This document shows positions 43,897-52,570 of a stretch of DNA of 64,000 bases, in pieces; position 1 is the stretch's first letter, and the number at the start of each line of letters is the position of its first letter. A model generated the notes under the pieces. It made no database searches. It worked only from the letters and a program-made list of their open reading frames with translations, and had not been told where the DNA came from. Source of the stretch: a bacterium (GTDB lineage: Bacteria; Cyanobacteriota; Vampirovibrionia; Gastranaerophilales; JAILCC01); contig JAILCC010000016.1 of the NCBI GenBank assembly GCA_024680555.1, positions 248,001 to 312,000 of the forward strand. The letters run 5' to 3'. A program made the position numbers and the translations under genes.

Positions 43897-44850
43897 ATGT
43901 TTCAAACAACACCATTGATACAAAATTCGCTAATTGCGATATTAGCGCTGTTATTCTGCACACACATATTTGTACTTATTCTTGCAAGAATTAAAAAGAA
44001 CGTCGATTTCAGTAATTTAAAATTGAGAATGAAATCCTGGTGGCTCATAGTATTTTTCCTTGCATTCATATTTTTGGGAAACAAGGCTGTAGGACTCGTG
44101 ATGGTAGGTATAATATGCTTTCTTGCACTAAAAGAATATTTTTCGTTTATACATTTTGAACCTGACGACAGAAAGCTTTTATTTTGGGCATACCTGTCAA
44201 TACCGTTTCAAATATATTTTCTTTACACAAACTGGATAATAATGTTTTATTTGTTTGTACCATTGTATATGTTTTTAATAATTCCTTTGAGAAGAATTTT
44301 GGCAGGCAACGTTAAAAACTTTATAAAAGTAACCTCACTAATTCAATGGGGAGTTATATTGAATGTCTATACTTTAGGATATCTCGGTGCGTTTTTATTA
44401 TTACCGTTTGCAAAAACGTCATCTACAGCTAATGTAAACGGTCTGCAACTTTTGTTATTCTTGTTAATAGTTAATGCGCTGAATGATGCAAGCCAATATG
44501 TATGGGGGAAACTTTTCGGGAAAAAACCGATTGTTCCCAATATTAGCCCGCACAAAACATGGGCTGGCTTTATCGGCGGAGTGGCAACGACTACCGTTAT
44601 TGCATCATTGCTAGGACCTGTTTTAACCCCGATGAGTTTAAAAGTATCCGTTTGTGCTGGCTTGTTGATAGGAACATTCGGATTTATTGGTGATGTTGTT
44701 TTATCGGCAGTAAAACGAGATGTCGGCGTAAAGGACAGCTCTAACCTTATTCCCGGACATGGCGGAATACTAGACAGGGTAGACAGTTTGACCTATACCG
44801 CACCCATCTTCTTTCACTTTTTCTGTTACTTATATCAAATGGGACTTTAA
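43897..44850 (+). CDS. cdsA: Phosphatidate cytidylyltransferase (CdsA family)
   Basis: A 317-residue inner-membrane enzyme with about eight membrane segments. It ends with the CdsA signature SAVKRDVGVKDSSNLIPGHG followed by GILDRVD. It makes CDP-diacylglycerol from phosphatidate and CTP. The next two genes are an acyltransferase and a CDP-alcohol phosphotransferase, each overlapping by one base. The three together could make phosphatidate, activate it and attach a headgroup. Confidence 0.92.
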   Translation: MFQTTPLIQNSLIAILALLFCTHIFVLILARIKKNVDFSNLKLRMKSWWLIVFFLAFIFLGNKAVGLVMVGIICFLALKEYFSFIHFEPDDRKLLFWAYLSIPFQIYFLYTNWIIMFYLFVPLYMFLIIPLRRILAGNVKNFIKVTSLIQWGVILNVYTLGYLGAFLLLPFAKTSSTANVNGLQLLLFLLIVNALNDASQYVWGKLFGKKPIVPNISPHKTWAGFIGGVATTTVIASLLGPVLTPMSLKVSVCAGLLIGTFGFIGDVVLSAVKRDVGVKDSSNLIPGHGGILDRVDSLTYTAPIFFHFFCYLYQMGL

Positions 44851-45491
44851 TGCTGAATATTTTTAAAAGAATATTTTATCTGTTAATATTAAAACCTTTG
44901 GTCTATTTTTGTTTAGGATTAAACATACGAAATGCCGAAAATATACCAAAGGACGGACCTTGCATAATTGTTTCAAACCATAACAGCCACTTAGATACAA
45001 TAGTTTTGATGACACTTTTCCCGACAAGGAAAATGCTTAAAATTTCCCCGATTGCCGCAGCAGACTATTTTTTGGCAAATAAAATAATTGCGTGGATTTC
45101 GACAAGGATATTTAACATAATACCGTTAAGCAGAAAAGTATCCAAAACTGCGCAGGAAGAATTTTATCATGAACTTGATAAGAGACTGAAAAACAACTCT
45201 ATTGTTATTTTGTATCCCGAAGGCTCAAGGGGCGAACCGGATAAAATGATGAAATTCAAATCAGGAATTGCCCACATAGCAAAACTCCATCCTGATATTC
45301 CTATAATTCCTGTTTATATTGAAGGCTTAGGGATGGCTTTACCGAGGGGAGAAGCAATTTTTGTACCTGCTATATGTACAATTATTGTAGAAAAAGCTAT
45401 ATATTTTGAACACGACAAAGAAGAATTTATGGAAAAACTTAAAAATATATTTGATGATATGCAGCAGGAATTAGTAAAGGAGGAAATCTAA
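44850..45491 (+). CDS. 1-acyl-glycerol-3-phosphate acyltransferase (PlsC family)
   Basis: A 213-residue membrane-associated acyltransferase with SNHNSHLDT (the HX4D catalytic motif) and YPEGSRGEP (glycerol-phosphate binding). It should convert lysophosphatidate to phosphatidate for the upstream CdsA. It overlaps both neighbours by one base (ATG/TAA). Other acyltransferases of this class lie at 58181 and 61768. Confidence 0.92.
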   Translation: MLNIFKRIFYLLILKPLVYFCLGLNIRNAENIPKDGPCIIVSNHNSHLDTIVLMTLFPTRKMLKISPIAAADYFLANKIIAWISTRIFNIIPLSRKVSKTAQEEFYHELDKRLKNNSIVILYPEGSRGEPDKMMKFKSGIAHIAKLHPDIPIIPVYIEGLGMALPRGEAIFVPAICTIIVEKAIYFEHDKEEFMEKLKNIFDDMQQELVKEEI

Positions 45492-46144
45492 TGGCACTAC
45501 ATCAACTAAAATACCCTTACAGGAAACTTATTCAACCTGTAGTAAAAAAACTCACTTTCATTAACCCCGATTTCATCAGCGCAATTGCATTTTTTGTAGC
45601 ACTTGCAACGGGTTACTGCTTCTATGCAGGCAGCACAAAACCATGCTTATTTTTATGGGTAATCGTTCTTGTTGTTGCAAGAATGACACTAAACACAATG
45701 GACGGCGTGCTTGCAATAGAACGTGGCGACGACAAAAAAGTTCACGGCAAAATGGTAAACGCTCTTCCCGACAGATATGCAGACCTTTTTGTATTATCGG
45801 GAATTGTATTAAGCCCTATATGTAATGATGTTATAGGCTTACTTGGTCTTTGTACGGTTGTTCTCGTCAGCTACTCGGGAATGCTCGGCAAAGCTCTCGG
45901 CGTAACATGGCAAGGTCACGGGCCTTTAGATAAGGTAGAAAGACTTGTATGGCTGATAATTATTGCACTTGCACAATATTTGGGATACAAAAATGCAGCA
46001 CCGACAGTTGCCGTGGGAGCTTATAATCTCTCATATCTTGAAATAGGAATGCTTATATTCTTCGTATTTGGTCAGATAACGGTTATTCGCCGTACTCTTG
46101 GCATGAAAAAAGAAGTTGATGAAGCTCCGGATATGGAATGGTAA
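45491..46144 (+). CDS. CDP-alcohol phosphatidyltransferase family protein
   Basis: The 217 residues have about five membrane segments and the motif MDGVLAIERGDDKKVHGKMV then NALPDRYAD. Compared with the usual DGX2AR-X8-GX3DX3D, the Arg after Ala and the first Asp of the second half are changed (N in VNALPD), but the outer Asp residues remain. It may therefore belong to a divergent subgroup like the YnbA type found near CdsA-like genes. The headgroup alcohol is unknown. Confidence 0.82.
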   Translation: MALHQLKYPYRKLIQPVVKKLTFINPDFISAIAFFVALATGYCFYAGSTKPCLFLWVIVLVVARMTLNTMDGVLAIERGDDKKVHGKMVNALPDRYADLFVLSGIVLSPICNDVIGLLGLCTVVLVSYSGMLGKALGVTWQGHGPLDKVERLVWLIIIALAQYLGYKNAAPTVAVGAYNLSYLEIGMLIFFVFGQITVIRRTLGMKKEVDEAPDMEW

Positions 46145-46154
46145 TTAAGACCTA

Positions 46155-46189
46155 AAAAAAAGACCTGACTACATCGGTCAGGTCTTTTT
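46155..46189 (+). terminator. Rho-independent terminator of the phospholipid operon
   Basis: AAAAAGACCTGAC, loop TACATCG, GTCAGGTCTTTTT, starting about ten bases after the stop. Confidence 0.95.
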
Positions 46190-46200
46190 GTATGCACAAA

Positions 46201-46227
46201 ATAAAAACGGCAAGTTAATCCTGCCGT
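46201..46227 (-). terminator. Probable terminator for the antiporter gene
   Basis: On the minus strand ACGGCA, a nine-base loop, TGCCGT, then TTTTAT. It lies about 90 bases after the antiporter stop. Confidence 0.65.
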
Positions 46228-46239
46228 AAAAATAGTATC

Positions 46240-46305
46240 TGGGTAAGAGTCGAATATATGCTTAACTATATATAACAATAGTTAAGAGCTTTTCGCCACT
46301 ACCCA
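46240..46305. other. Structured intergenic element
   Basis: An outer stem TGGGTA (46240-46245) / TACCCA (46300-46305) encloses a perfect nine-base stem CTTAACTAT/ATAGTTAAG (46261-46269, 46278-46286). It looks faintly tRNA-like, but no proper T-arm, D-arm or anticodon loop fits, so it is left as an unnamed structure after the antiporter gene. Confidence 0.4.
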
Positions 46306-46318
46306 CGCAGGCTATTTC

Positions 46319-47707
46319 TTACTTTTTCTTTTCGTTCTTGTACAAGAACAGACAAATAACAAGTGCAACGATAGCTGAAATAAACCAGAAGTTCACAGCT
46401 CCGCCCCATGAGAACTTGTCAACAATAACACCTGTTCCTACACCTGAAAGAATTGCGCCTATGTAGCCGAACATTCCGCAAAAACCGGTTACTGCAGAGG
46501 CAACTTTTTTAGAGCTTGATTCTACTGCAGAAAGACCGCCAATCAAAACTTGCGGACCACAGGTGAATACACCCATCGCCGAAATATATACATAATCAAG
46601 CCAAACAATTTTGTTAAATTTAAACAAATAAATTGCTAAAGCGAGCATTACCAAGCAAATAATATTTACCGGCGCTCTTTTGCCTTTAAAGAATTTGTCG
46701 GAAATATAACCCGCACCAACAGTACCAAGAACCCCGACAAAAGGAAGGAAAAACATTTGACGTGTTGCGGTACCTATTGAATAATGTTTTGTTTCCATAA
46801 GGTACATAACCATCCAGTCAATTGTACCGTACCTTACAACATAAACAAAAATATATGCAATTGCAAGACACCAAACAACAGGGTTTTTTATAATATACTT
46901 TCTAAAAATATCTGAATATGAAAGTGTTGCTTCATCATCACTTTGCTTTTCAGGCTCTACATAATCTGGATCTTTGTATTTTTCAATGTCAGGCAAACCC
47001 AAACTGGACGGCTTATCCTGCAAGTTTTTATAGAAAAATATACAATATATCATTGCAAATACTGCAGGGACATAAAATACAGCTTCCCAACCAAAATGGA
47101 TAATTAAAAATCCTGATAAGATAACACTCAAACTTGTGCCGAGTTCGTGAGAGGACGACCACAAAGACCATTTGAAACCTCTTTCTTTATTTGCAAACCA
47201 ATATGAGAGGTTTTTTGCAATAGGCGGAAATCCCATAGATTGGAACCATCCGTTTACGCCCCAGAAAAATGCGAGCGTCCACAATAAAATCGAAACCGGA
47301 GGCAAGCCAAAGAATGAGACTTGTCCTGCAGGCATAAAATGCGCACAAAGTATAAATAAAATGTTTGTTAATGCAGATATAAATAATGCCGTAGGAAGTA
47401 TTTTTTTGACATTTGTATTGTCCGCAATAATTCCGTTAATAAATTTTCCGGCAGCGTATGTAAGATACAAAGAACTTCCGAGAATACCAAGTTCGGTCTT
47501 TGAATAACCTAGAGCTTCCTGCATGGCAGGCAATGCAACGGATATATTCTTTCGGCAAGTATAAAATATAATGTAGCCAAAAAACATGGATAAAAATATC
47601 TTCAATCTCCATGCTTTATATTTTCTGTCTATTTCAGCCGAATCCTGTATTGGCTCAATTGCAGGCGGCTCTTTATAAAAATCTTTTACTTTTGCTAATA
47701 TTCCCAT
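46319..47707 (-). CDS. Organophosphate:phosphate antiporter (GlpT/UhpT type)
   Basis: The 462 residues form about 12 membrane segments of the MFS fold. FFGYIIFYTCRKNISVALPA in the first helix and loop matches the OPA family, whose members swap glycerol-3-phosphate or hexose-6-phosphate for phosphate at the inner membrane. The exact substrate is open. It stands next to the phospholipid module on the opposite strand, so glycerol-3-phosphate uptake would be fitting, but that is inference. Confidence 0.9.
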   Translation of the reverse strand: MGILAKVKDFYKEPPAIEPIQDSAEIDRKYKAWRLKIFLSMFFGYIIFYTCRKNISVALPAMQEALGYSKTELGILGSSLYLTYAAGKFINGIIADNTNVKKILPTALFISALTNILFILCAHFMPAGQVSFFGLPPVSILLWTLAFFWGVNGWFQSMGFPPIAKNLSYWFANKERGFKWSLWSSSHELGTSLSVILSGFLIIHFGWEAVFYVPAVFAMIYCIFFYKNLQDKPSSLGLPDIEKYKDPDYVEPEKQSDDEATLSYSDIFRKYIIKNPVVWCLAIAYIFVYVVRYGTIDWMVMYLMETKHYSIGTATRQMFFLPFVGVLGTVGAGYISDKFFKGKRAPVNIICLVMLALAIYLFKFNKIVWLDYVYISAMGVFTCGPQVLIGGLSAVESSSKKVASAVTGFCGMFGYIGAILSGVGTGVIVDKFSWGGAVNFWFISAIVALVICLFLYKNEKKK

Positions 47708-47748
47708 AACAAATTCTCTATTTCCATGTTAACCCTCTTATTATTATA

Positions 47749-48426
47749 CTATTTCATAAAAGATTTAAAAGATTGAAAACATTTTGGTAATTTTTCATGC
47801 TCAATCGGATGAATTACTTCATCATCTTTTTTTACCGAATTTTGAAAGTTTACCGTATCTTGAGGCAACTGAGCATTGGGATTATTTTTTCTTTCATTTT
47901 GTTCAAATTTCTTTCTGAAATATGTTGCCATAGGTGTTGCTATCAAAGGAACAATAATACGTTTGCAAACAACTTGAGTTGCAACAAGAGTTGCGATAAC
48001 TTTCATACCGCCTTTTGCAAAGCTTTTATTTTCCTTAAATGCTTCTTTTATCGCTCTAAACGGAGTATCTTTCATTGCTGATTTTGCCGCATTCATGGCT
48101 TTTTCGCCGTAGAATTTGGGCTCAATCCATTTTTCAAATACTTTATCAGACCATTTGATTACTTGAGAACCAAGAATAGTTTGAGTGATGATGTTCAATA
48201 TGCCGTTTGACAAATCCAAACCTGCAACAAATTTTCTCTTGTCTTCAGGTATTTTTTTATTGTTTAACGACTGCGTAACATAGTAGTAGCAGTTTACAGC
48301 ATCTTTGGTAAGGTTTGATACCAAAGCAATACCCGCAATAGCACCGCTTGTGGAATTGGTGGTGAGCTTTTTCATAATTCCGGTATTCATCAAGCTATTT
48401 TCAAATTTAGCTATGCCAAGTCCCAT
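47749..48426 (-). CDS. Hypothetical protein of a lineage-type membrane family
   Basis: This 225-residue protein, MGLGIAKFENSLMNTG onward, has hydrophobic segments near residues 28-45 and 150-175. The latter (LVATQVVCKRIIVPLIATPM) is followed by a basic tail rich in Lys and Asn. No family is recognised. GGAGGG precedes the ATG, which overlaps the stop of the upstream 412-residue gene (TAATG), so the two are co-translated. Confidence 0.75.
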   Translation of the reverse strand: MGLGIAKFENSLMNTGIMKKLTTNSTSGAIAGIALVSNLTKDAVNCYYYVTQSLNNKKIPEDKRKFVAGLDLSNGILNIITQTILGSQVIKWSDKVFEKWIEPKFYGEKAMNAAKSAMKDTPFRAIKEAFKENKSFAKGGMKVIATLVATQVVCKRIIVPLIATPMATYFRKKFEQNERKNNPNAQLPQDTVNFQNSVKKDDEVIHPIEHEKLPKCFQSFKSFMK

Positions 48427-49664
48427 TATTTAATGCCCTCCTTTCCTTTTGGAGGAACAATATCCTTTTGCGGCTGCATTTGCTGTCCCATTTGTTGTTG
48501 TTTCTTTTTCTTACTTGCATTGGGCATAATTTTTTCCATGATTCTCGGATATGCGTAGTTCAATAAACCGCATGAAATCGGTAATGTGACGAGTGATATA
48601 ACGATACCCGTCCATCTTCTATATTGAGCAAGAACTTCTTTGGCTCTTTCAGATGAAGCATGAACCATCTTTTTAATTTTTACACTTTGCATAATTTCTT
48701 TAAATGTTTCACCGATAGGCTTAATTTCCGAATATTCCTTGTATGCGCTTATTTTTTCAACGGCTTGTTCAAAGACGGAAAATCTTGCCGGTATCATTGT
48801 ATTATTTCTTCTTAGAGCTTCTAACTCTTGATTTTTTTGTTTAATCAAATCAGCAAAAGACATGCCCTTTTCTTGAGCTTTTTTAGCCCAACTTCTGATT
48901 AAGAATTTTACTCTTGTTTTTTCTTTAACTTGCTCAAGTGCCGCAATTTTTGCTTGTTCGGGCAGTTTTTCGGCAATGAATTTTTCGGCTTGTTTTTTAC
49001 TCATGCCGGAGAGTTTGTCTTTATACTGTTCTTTTATTTGTTTCTTCGCAGCAGAAATAGCCTCTTTATCAACCATCTTTTCGGGATCTATAACTTCATT
49101 TTTCATTGATTCTCTTAAACGATTTACCTCATCCCATTGAGCATCTTCCTGTCTTTTCTTAATTTCTTCAATAAGTTTTTCTTTAGAAATGTCCGGTTGT
49201 TCAAGTTTTATTATGGACCTTAAATATGAATCAGCAGGATTATGTCTCAAATCAGCCCTGTCAAAATGTCCCGTACTTGCTATTTTATCGAGGTGCTTGT
49301 TGTACTTCATGTTGATACCGATTTGCATAACTGCAGCAATAACTGCTGATATCGGTTGACGCCATGCCGAATATAATTTCGTTTCCTTGTCTTCTTTGGA
49401 AAACGGGTTAAATGCAATAAAAATAGGTGCAACAAAAGCCGTACCAAGCCCTGTTACAACCGAATTCAGAATTTCACCATCGTTTCTGCCCAGCCATTGC
49501 AAACCCTTTGGAAGAGATGCCGTACTTTTGGCAAGCATTTTTATTGCTTCTTTTCCAGCTGCACTTGTTCTTCCGAAAGATTGAGCATCACTAGCCGAAC
49601 CAGAAGCTTTTCTAGCAGCTGAGCTTGTTATTTTACTGTCTATACCAGATACAGAAACTTTCAT
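48426..49664 (-). CDS. Hypothetical helical protein with C-terminal membrane segment
   Basis: The 412 residues start MKVSVSGIDSKITSSAARK at 49664; the frame continues 17 codons upstream without support. One hydrophobic stretch lies near 70-90, a long charged coiled-coil-like middle follows, and the end has GIVISLVTLPISCGLLNYAY then a Lys/Gln-rich tail. The end pattern resembles the proteins at 22241 and 36748. It is first in a two-gene operon. The ribosome site is weak. Confidence 0.72.
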   Translation of the reverse strand: MKVSVSGIDSKITSSAARKASGSASDAQSFGRTSAAGKEAIKMLAKSTASLPKGLQWLGRNDGEILNSVVTGLGTAFVAPIFIAFNPFSKEDKETKLYSAWRQPISAVIAAVMQIGINMKYNKHLDKIASTGHFDRADLRHNPADSYLRSIIKLEQPDISKEKLIEEIKKRQEDAQWDEVNRLRESMKNEVIDPEKMVDKEAISAAKKQIKEQYKDKLSGMSKKQAEKFIAEKLPEQAKIAALEQVKEKTRVKFLIRSWAKKAQEKGMSFADLIKQKNQELEALRRNNTMIPARFSVFEQAVEKISAYKEYSEIKPIGETFKEIMQSVKIKKMVHASSERAKEVLAQYRRWTGIVISLVTLPISCGLLNYAYPRIMEKIMPNASKKKKQQQMGQQMQPQKDIVPPKGKEGIK

Positions 49665-49859
49665 TATACCAAACCAATAACACGACCTTACATTTATATA
49701 AAAACAAGGACACAAAAAAAATTGCTAAGGACATACAATACATTCCCCGACTTTTAATAATACAAAAACAAAAAATAAAGGTCAAGCGTGTTAAATTGTG
49801 GACATTTTTCCAAAATACATTTAATATAATGAGTGTTAGCAATTTTTAGGAGAAAATCA

Positions 49860-50255
49860 ATGAAATGTCCGGTATGTAATGTTGAAATGAAACTTGTTAA
49901 TTATAAAGGCGTAGAAGTAGATTTTTGCGAAAAATGCAAGGGCGTCTGGTTTGATTTAAAAGAAATAGACCAACTGTCAGACGGAGTCAAAGAATTTAAT
50001 ATTGTCGAACCGAGACTTGAAAACATGAAACTCGTAAAGGGAATTAATGAATCCGTCAGAGAGTGCCCAAGATGCGGAAAAGAAATGGACAAAGTAACAA
50101 TGAATTCAAAACCTCCTATTTTTGACTACTGTCCAAACGATTGCGGATATTGGTTTGACGCTGACGAAGTAAAGGAATACGTAAAAAACAACATGACTGC
50201 CGTCGAAAAACCAAGTGTACAAAATATGGTAGAAATTTTAAAAAGAATGTATTAG
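49860..50255 (+). CDS. zf-TFIIB-type zinc-ribbon protein
   Basis: The 131 residues hold two zinc ribbons. MKCPVCNVEMKLVNYKGVEV leads to FCEKCKGVWFD, and CPRCGKEMDKV leads to YCPNDCGYWFD. Each is a CX2C plus C-X2/3-C pair ending in WFD, as in the TFIIB-like zinc-finger family of bacteria. The role is unknown, perhaps nucleic-acid or protein binding. AGGAG lies eight bases before the ATG. TATAAT at 49825-49830 may be its -10 box. Confidence 0.85.
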   Translation: MKCPVCNVEMKLVNYKGVEVDFCEKCKGVWFDLKEIDQLSDGVKEFNIVEPRLENMKLVKGINESVRECPRCGKEMDKVTMNSKPPIFDYCPNDCGYWFDADEVKEYVKNNMTAVEKPSVQNMVEILKRMY

Positions 50256-50321
50256 CAAATTTAATATTTTTCATTTTTTATACCTGCAAGAGTACTTTGC
50301 ATGGAAAAAGGAGCGTATTTT

Positions 50322-50468
50322 ATGGAAAATAAATTTGAACTGAAAGATATAACCACAGAAAAAGAAGAAAACTCTCGAAAATACACACTTAATTTTTCAA
50401 ACGGGAAAGTACAAGAAACAATTACTCTTTCCGGTCAAGGCAAATTGAAGGAAACCGTAAAAATATAG
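50322..50468 (+). CDS. 48-residue hypothetical protein
   Basis: A short frame MENKFELKDITTEKEENSRK onward, ending GKLKETVKI, with an AAGGAG ribosome site nine bases before the ATG and beta-hairpin-like segments (KYTLNFSNGKVQETITL). It is the only open stretch between the zinc-ribbon gene and the 202-residue exported protein. The clear ribosome site supports it as a real small gene; the function is unknown. Confidence 0.55.
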   Translation: MENKFELKDITTEKEENSRKYTLNFSNGKVQETITLSGQGKLKETVKI

Positions 50469-50474
50469 TAGAGT

Positions 50475-50502
50475 TTGATTTTTAGTCAAAAGAAGTTAAA
50501 AT
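50475..50502 (+). promoter_or_regulatory. Promoter placed for a leaderless mRNA
   Basis: TTGATT at 50475-50480 and TAAAAT at 50497-50502 (16-base spacer). The -10 box ends six bases before the ATG at 50509, and no ribosome site fits in between. Confidence 0.5.
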
Positions 50503-50508
50503 AAAGAT

Positions 50509-51117
50509 ATGAGAGTTAGATTTTTATTAGTTTTAATGTTTCTATTCATCTGCAATTATTCCCTTGCAGAAGATTATGCTATGCAAAATAGCCATAATAT
50601 AACAAGACTTCAACAATACAGAAGCAAAGCAAAACTATACGTTCCCAATTTCGTATTGATAGGGAAAGAGGCTTCATTCAGAGTATTTACCGGAGCCAAT
50701 GAAAAGGTCAAAGTTGTTATGGACTACGGTTCATATATTGATAAGCAAGTATACGAGGCTACTGCTAACGAAAACGGTGTAGCCGTATTTACCGCCAAGA
50801 TTCTGGATGACGAAGATTTGGTGGGAAAAAGCGTAGCAATAGATGCCTATATCCTTGATGAAAGGAACAATATAATCGGTCAAGCCGTAATGCAAACAGA
50901 AAACGGTACTCCATCCGCATCAAACAGGGTTTACATAGCCGATAAAGACTCCTCAAAAGGAGTTCTCTTTACTCCTTGGCAATCACTAAATACCGTTATA
51001 ATGAATTATAATTATGATGAACGCAGTGGCTATGATCCTTCAACAGACCGTATGTATTACGATAAAACACCAGCATATATTAAGAACATGAGAGATGCAC
51101 AAGACAATGTCAGATAA
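50509..51117 (+). CDS. Exported hypothetical protein
   Basis: The 202 residues begin with a signal peptide (MRVRFLLVLMFLFICNYSLA). A beta-rich, Ig-like middle (KLYVPNFVLIGKEASFRVF, then KVKVVMDYG) leads to a tyrosine-rich end. No family is recognised. It overlaps the DUF4127 gene start by 11 bases. It has no ribosome site, but a -10 box sits six bases before the ATG. Confidence 0.75.
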   Translation: MRVRFLLVLMFLFICNYSLAEDYAMQNSHNITRLQQYRSKAKLYVPNFVLIGKEASFRVFTGANEKVKVVMDYGSYIDKQVYEATANENGVAVFTAKILDDEDLVGKSVAIDAYILDERNNIIGQAVMQTENGTPSASNRVYIADKDSSKGVLFTPWQSLNTVIMNYNYDERSGYDPSTDRMYYDKTPAYIKNMRDAQDNVR

Positions 51118-52570
51118 AATTCCGCAAATATTAATTATTCCTATTGATAACCGCCCTGTATGTTATGACCTGCCAATGCAGGCAGCAGAAATTTTTGATG
51201 GGGTAAAAGTCCTTTGCCCGAACTACGAATTTTTGGGCGACTTAAATAACGATGCAAATATAAAAGAAATTCAAAAGTGGACAAAGAAAACCGTTCAGGC
51301 TAACGATATTGATATTGCCATAATTGCGCTAGATACAATAGCATACGGCGGACTCATTCCGTCCAGACGCACTACAATGTCGTTTGAAGACATAAAAGAG
51401 AACATCGACGACTTTTTCAAAATATTAAAGAAAAAAAATAAAAAAATGAAAATATATGCCGTATCTAGCATTATGAGAATTTCCAACAACAACATTAATG
51501 AAGAAGAAAAAAGTTATTGGGATAAATACGGCAGAGATTTGTTCAGATATTCATATCTTTCTCACAAGCTGCTGAGAAACTACGATGTTGAACTTGAAGC
51601 AGAGATGATAAAACTTGCAAAATCAATACCTTTTGAGGTTATTGATGATTATCTTGATACAAGAAAACGCAACTATGATATAAATTCATATTATATCGAC
51701 CTTGTAAAATCAGGAACCATCAGCAGACTTGTATTTTCACAGGATGATGCTGCTGAATTCGGTTTCAATATTGAAGAAAAAGAACTTTTGTGGAAACAGT
51801 CCATAAAAGAAATCGTATCTCCGAAAGTTACCATAAAAACCGGTGCGGATGAAATGATAATTTCCCTTTTGAGCCGTGCATTATGCGATTTTTACGGAGA
51901 AACAATCGGTATTTCACCCGAATTTTTTGATGATGAAGCAAAAAAAATTATTTCAAGATACGAAGATGTATCAGTCGAAAAATCGGCAAATGCCGCCATT
52001 GAACTTTGCGGCGGACAAGCTGATAAAAAAGCCGACCTAAAACTCGTTATCAATGCCCCAAACCAAGTTCAAGATGAAATAAGCCTCGGAATATTTAAAG
52101 ACTCAAAATCAACTCATCAGGCTGACGCTCTTGTTGAATTTATTAAAAAGTCAGGCAAAAAGTACATTGTTGCGGACGTTAAAAACGCAAACGGCGCTGA
52201 TAACCACCTTGTCGAAAAGTTCATTGAGCATAGCTATGATACGGATAAATTCTACGGTTTCGGAGCTTGGAACACCACCGGTAACACATTGGGGACGGTT
52301 GTAGCAATAGCAATAATAAAAGAACTTGCAAAAAAATATGGTAAGTATAACGAAGAAGCGTTCAAAAAAACTCAGTATATAAGGCTTCTTGATGACTGGG
52401 CATACCAATCAAATGTGCGCAAAATTCTTCGTTCTAGCGGCGAAACCAAATCCGTCAGTGATGAAATGCAACCATACAAAGAAAAAATTTCAGCGTGGCT
52501 GAATTATGATATTGACACATACTACTCTTTCCCTTGGGAAAGAACTTTTGAAATAAAGATAGAATTATAA
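51107..52570 (+). CDS. DUF4127 family protein
   Basis: The 487 residues begin with IPQILIIPIDNRPVCYDLPM and continue with IALDTIAYGGLIPSRR, both diagnostic of DUF4127. A NAWGTTGNT-like phrase (AWNTTGNTLGT) occurs late. The family has no settled function. The start is uncertain: ATG at 51107 or 51095, both inside the end of the exported-protein gene, which implies co-expression. It converges with ribBA (overlap of six bases). Confidence 0.8.
   Translation: MSDKIPQILIIPIDNRPVCYDLPMQAAEIFDGVKVLCPNYEFLGDLNNDANIKEIQKWTKKTVQANDIDIAIIALDTIAYGGLIPSRRTTMSFEDIKENIDDFFKILKKKNKKMKIYAVSSIMRISNNNINEEEKSYWDKYGRDLFRYSYLSHKLLRNYDVELEAEMIKLAKSIPFEVIDDYLDTRKRNYDINSYYIDLVKSGTISRLVFSQDDAAEFGFNIEEKELLWKQSIKEIVSPKVTIKTGADEMIISLLSRALCDFYGETIGISPEFFDDEAKKIISRYEDVSVEKSANAAIELCGGQADKKADLKLVINAPNQVQDEISLGIFKDSKSTHQADALVEFIKKSGKKYIVADVKNANGADNHLVEKFIEHSYDTDKFYGFGAWNTTGNTLGTVVAIAIIKELAKKYGKYNEEAFKKTQYIRLLDDWAYQSNVRKILRSSGETKSVSDEMQPYKEKISAWLNYDIDTYYSFPWERTFEIKIEL

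Noticed and set aside
46240-46305. Possible tRNA gene
   Set aside because: The acceptor-like outer stem has only six pairs, the inner stem has nine, and no T-arm, D-arm or seven-base anticodon loop fits.
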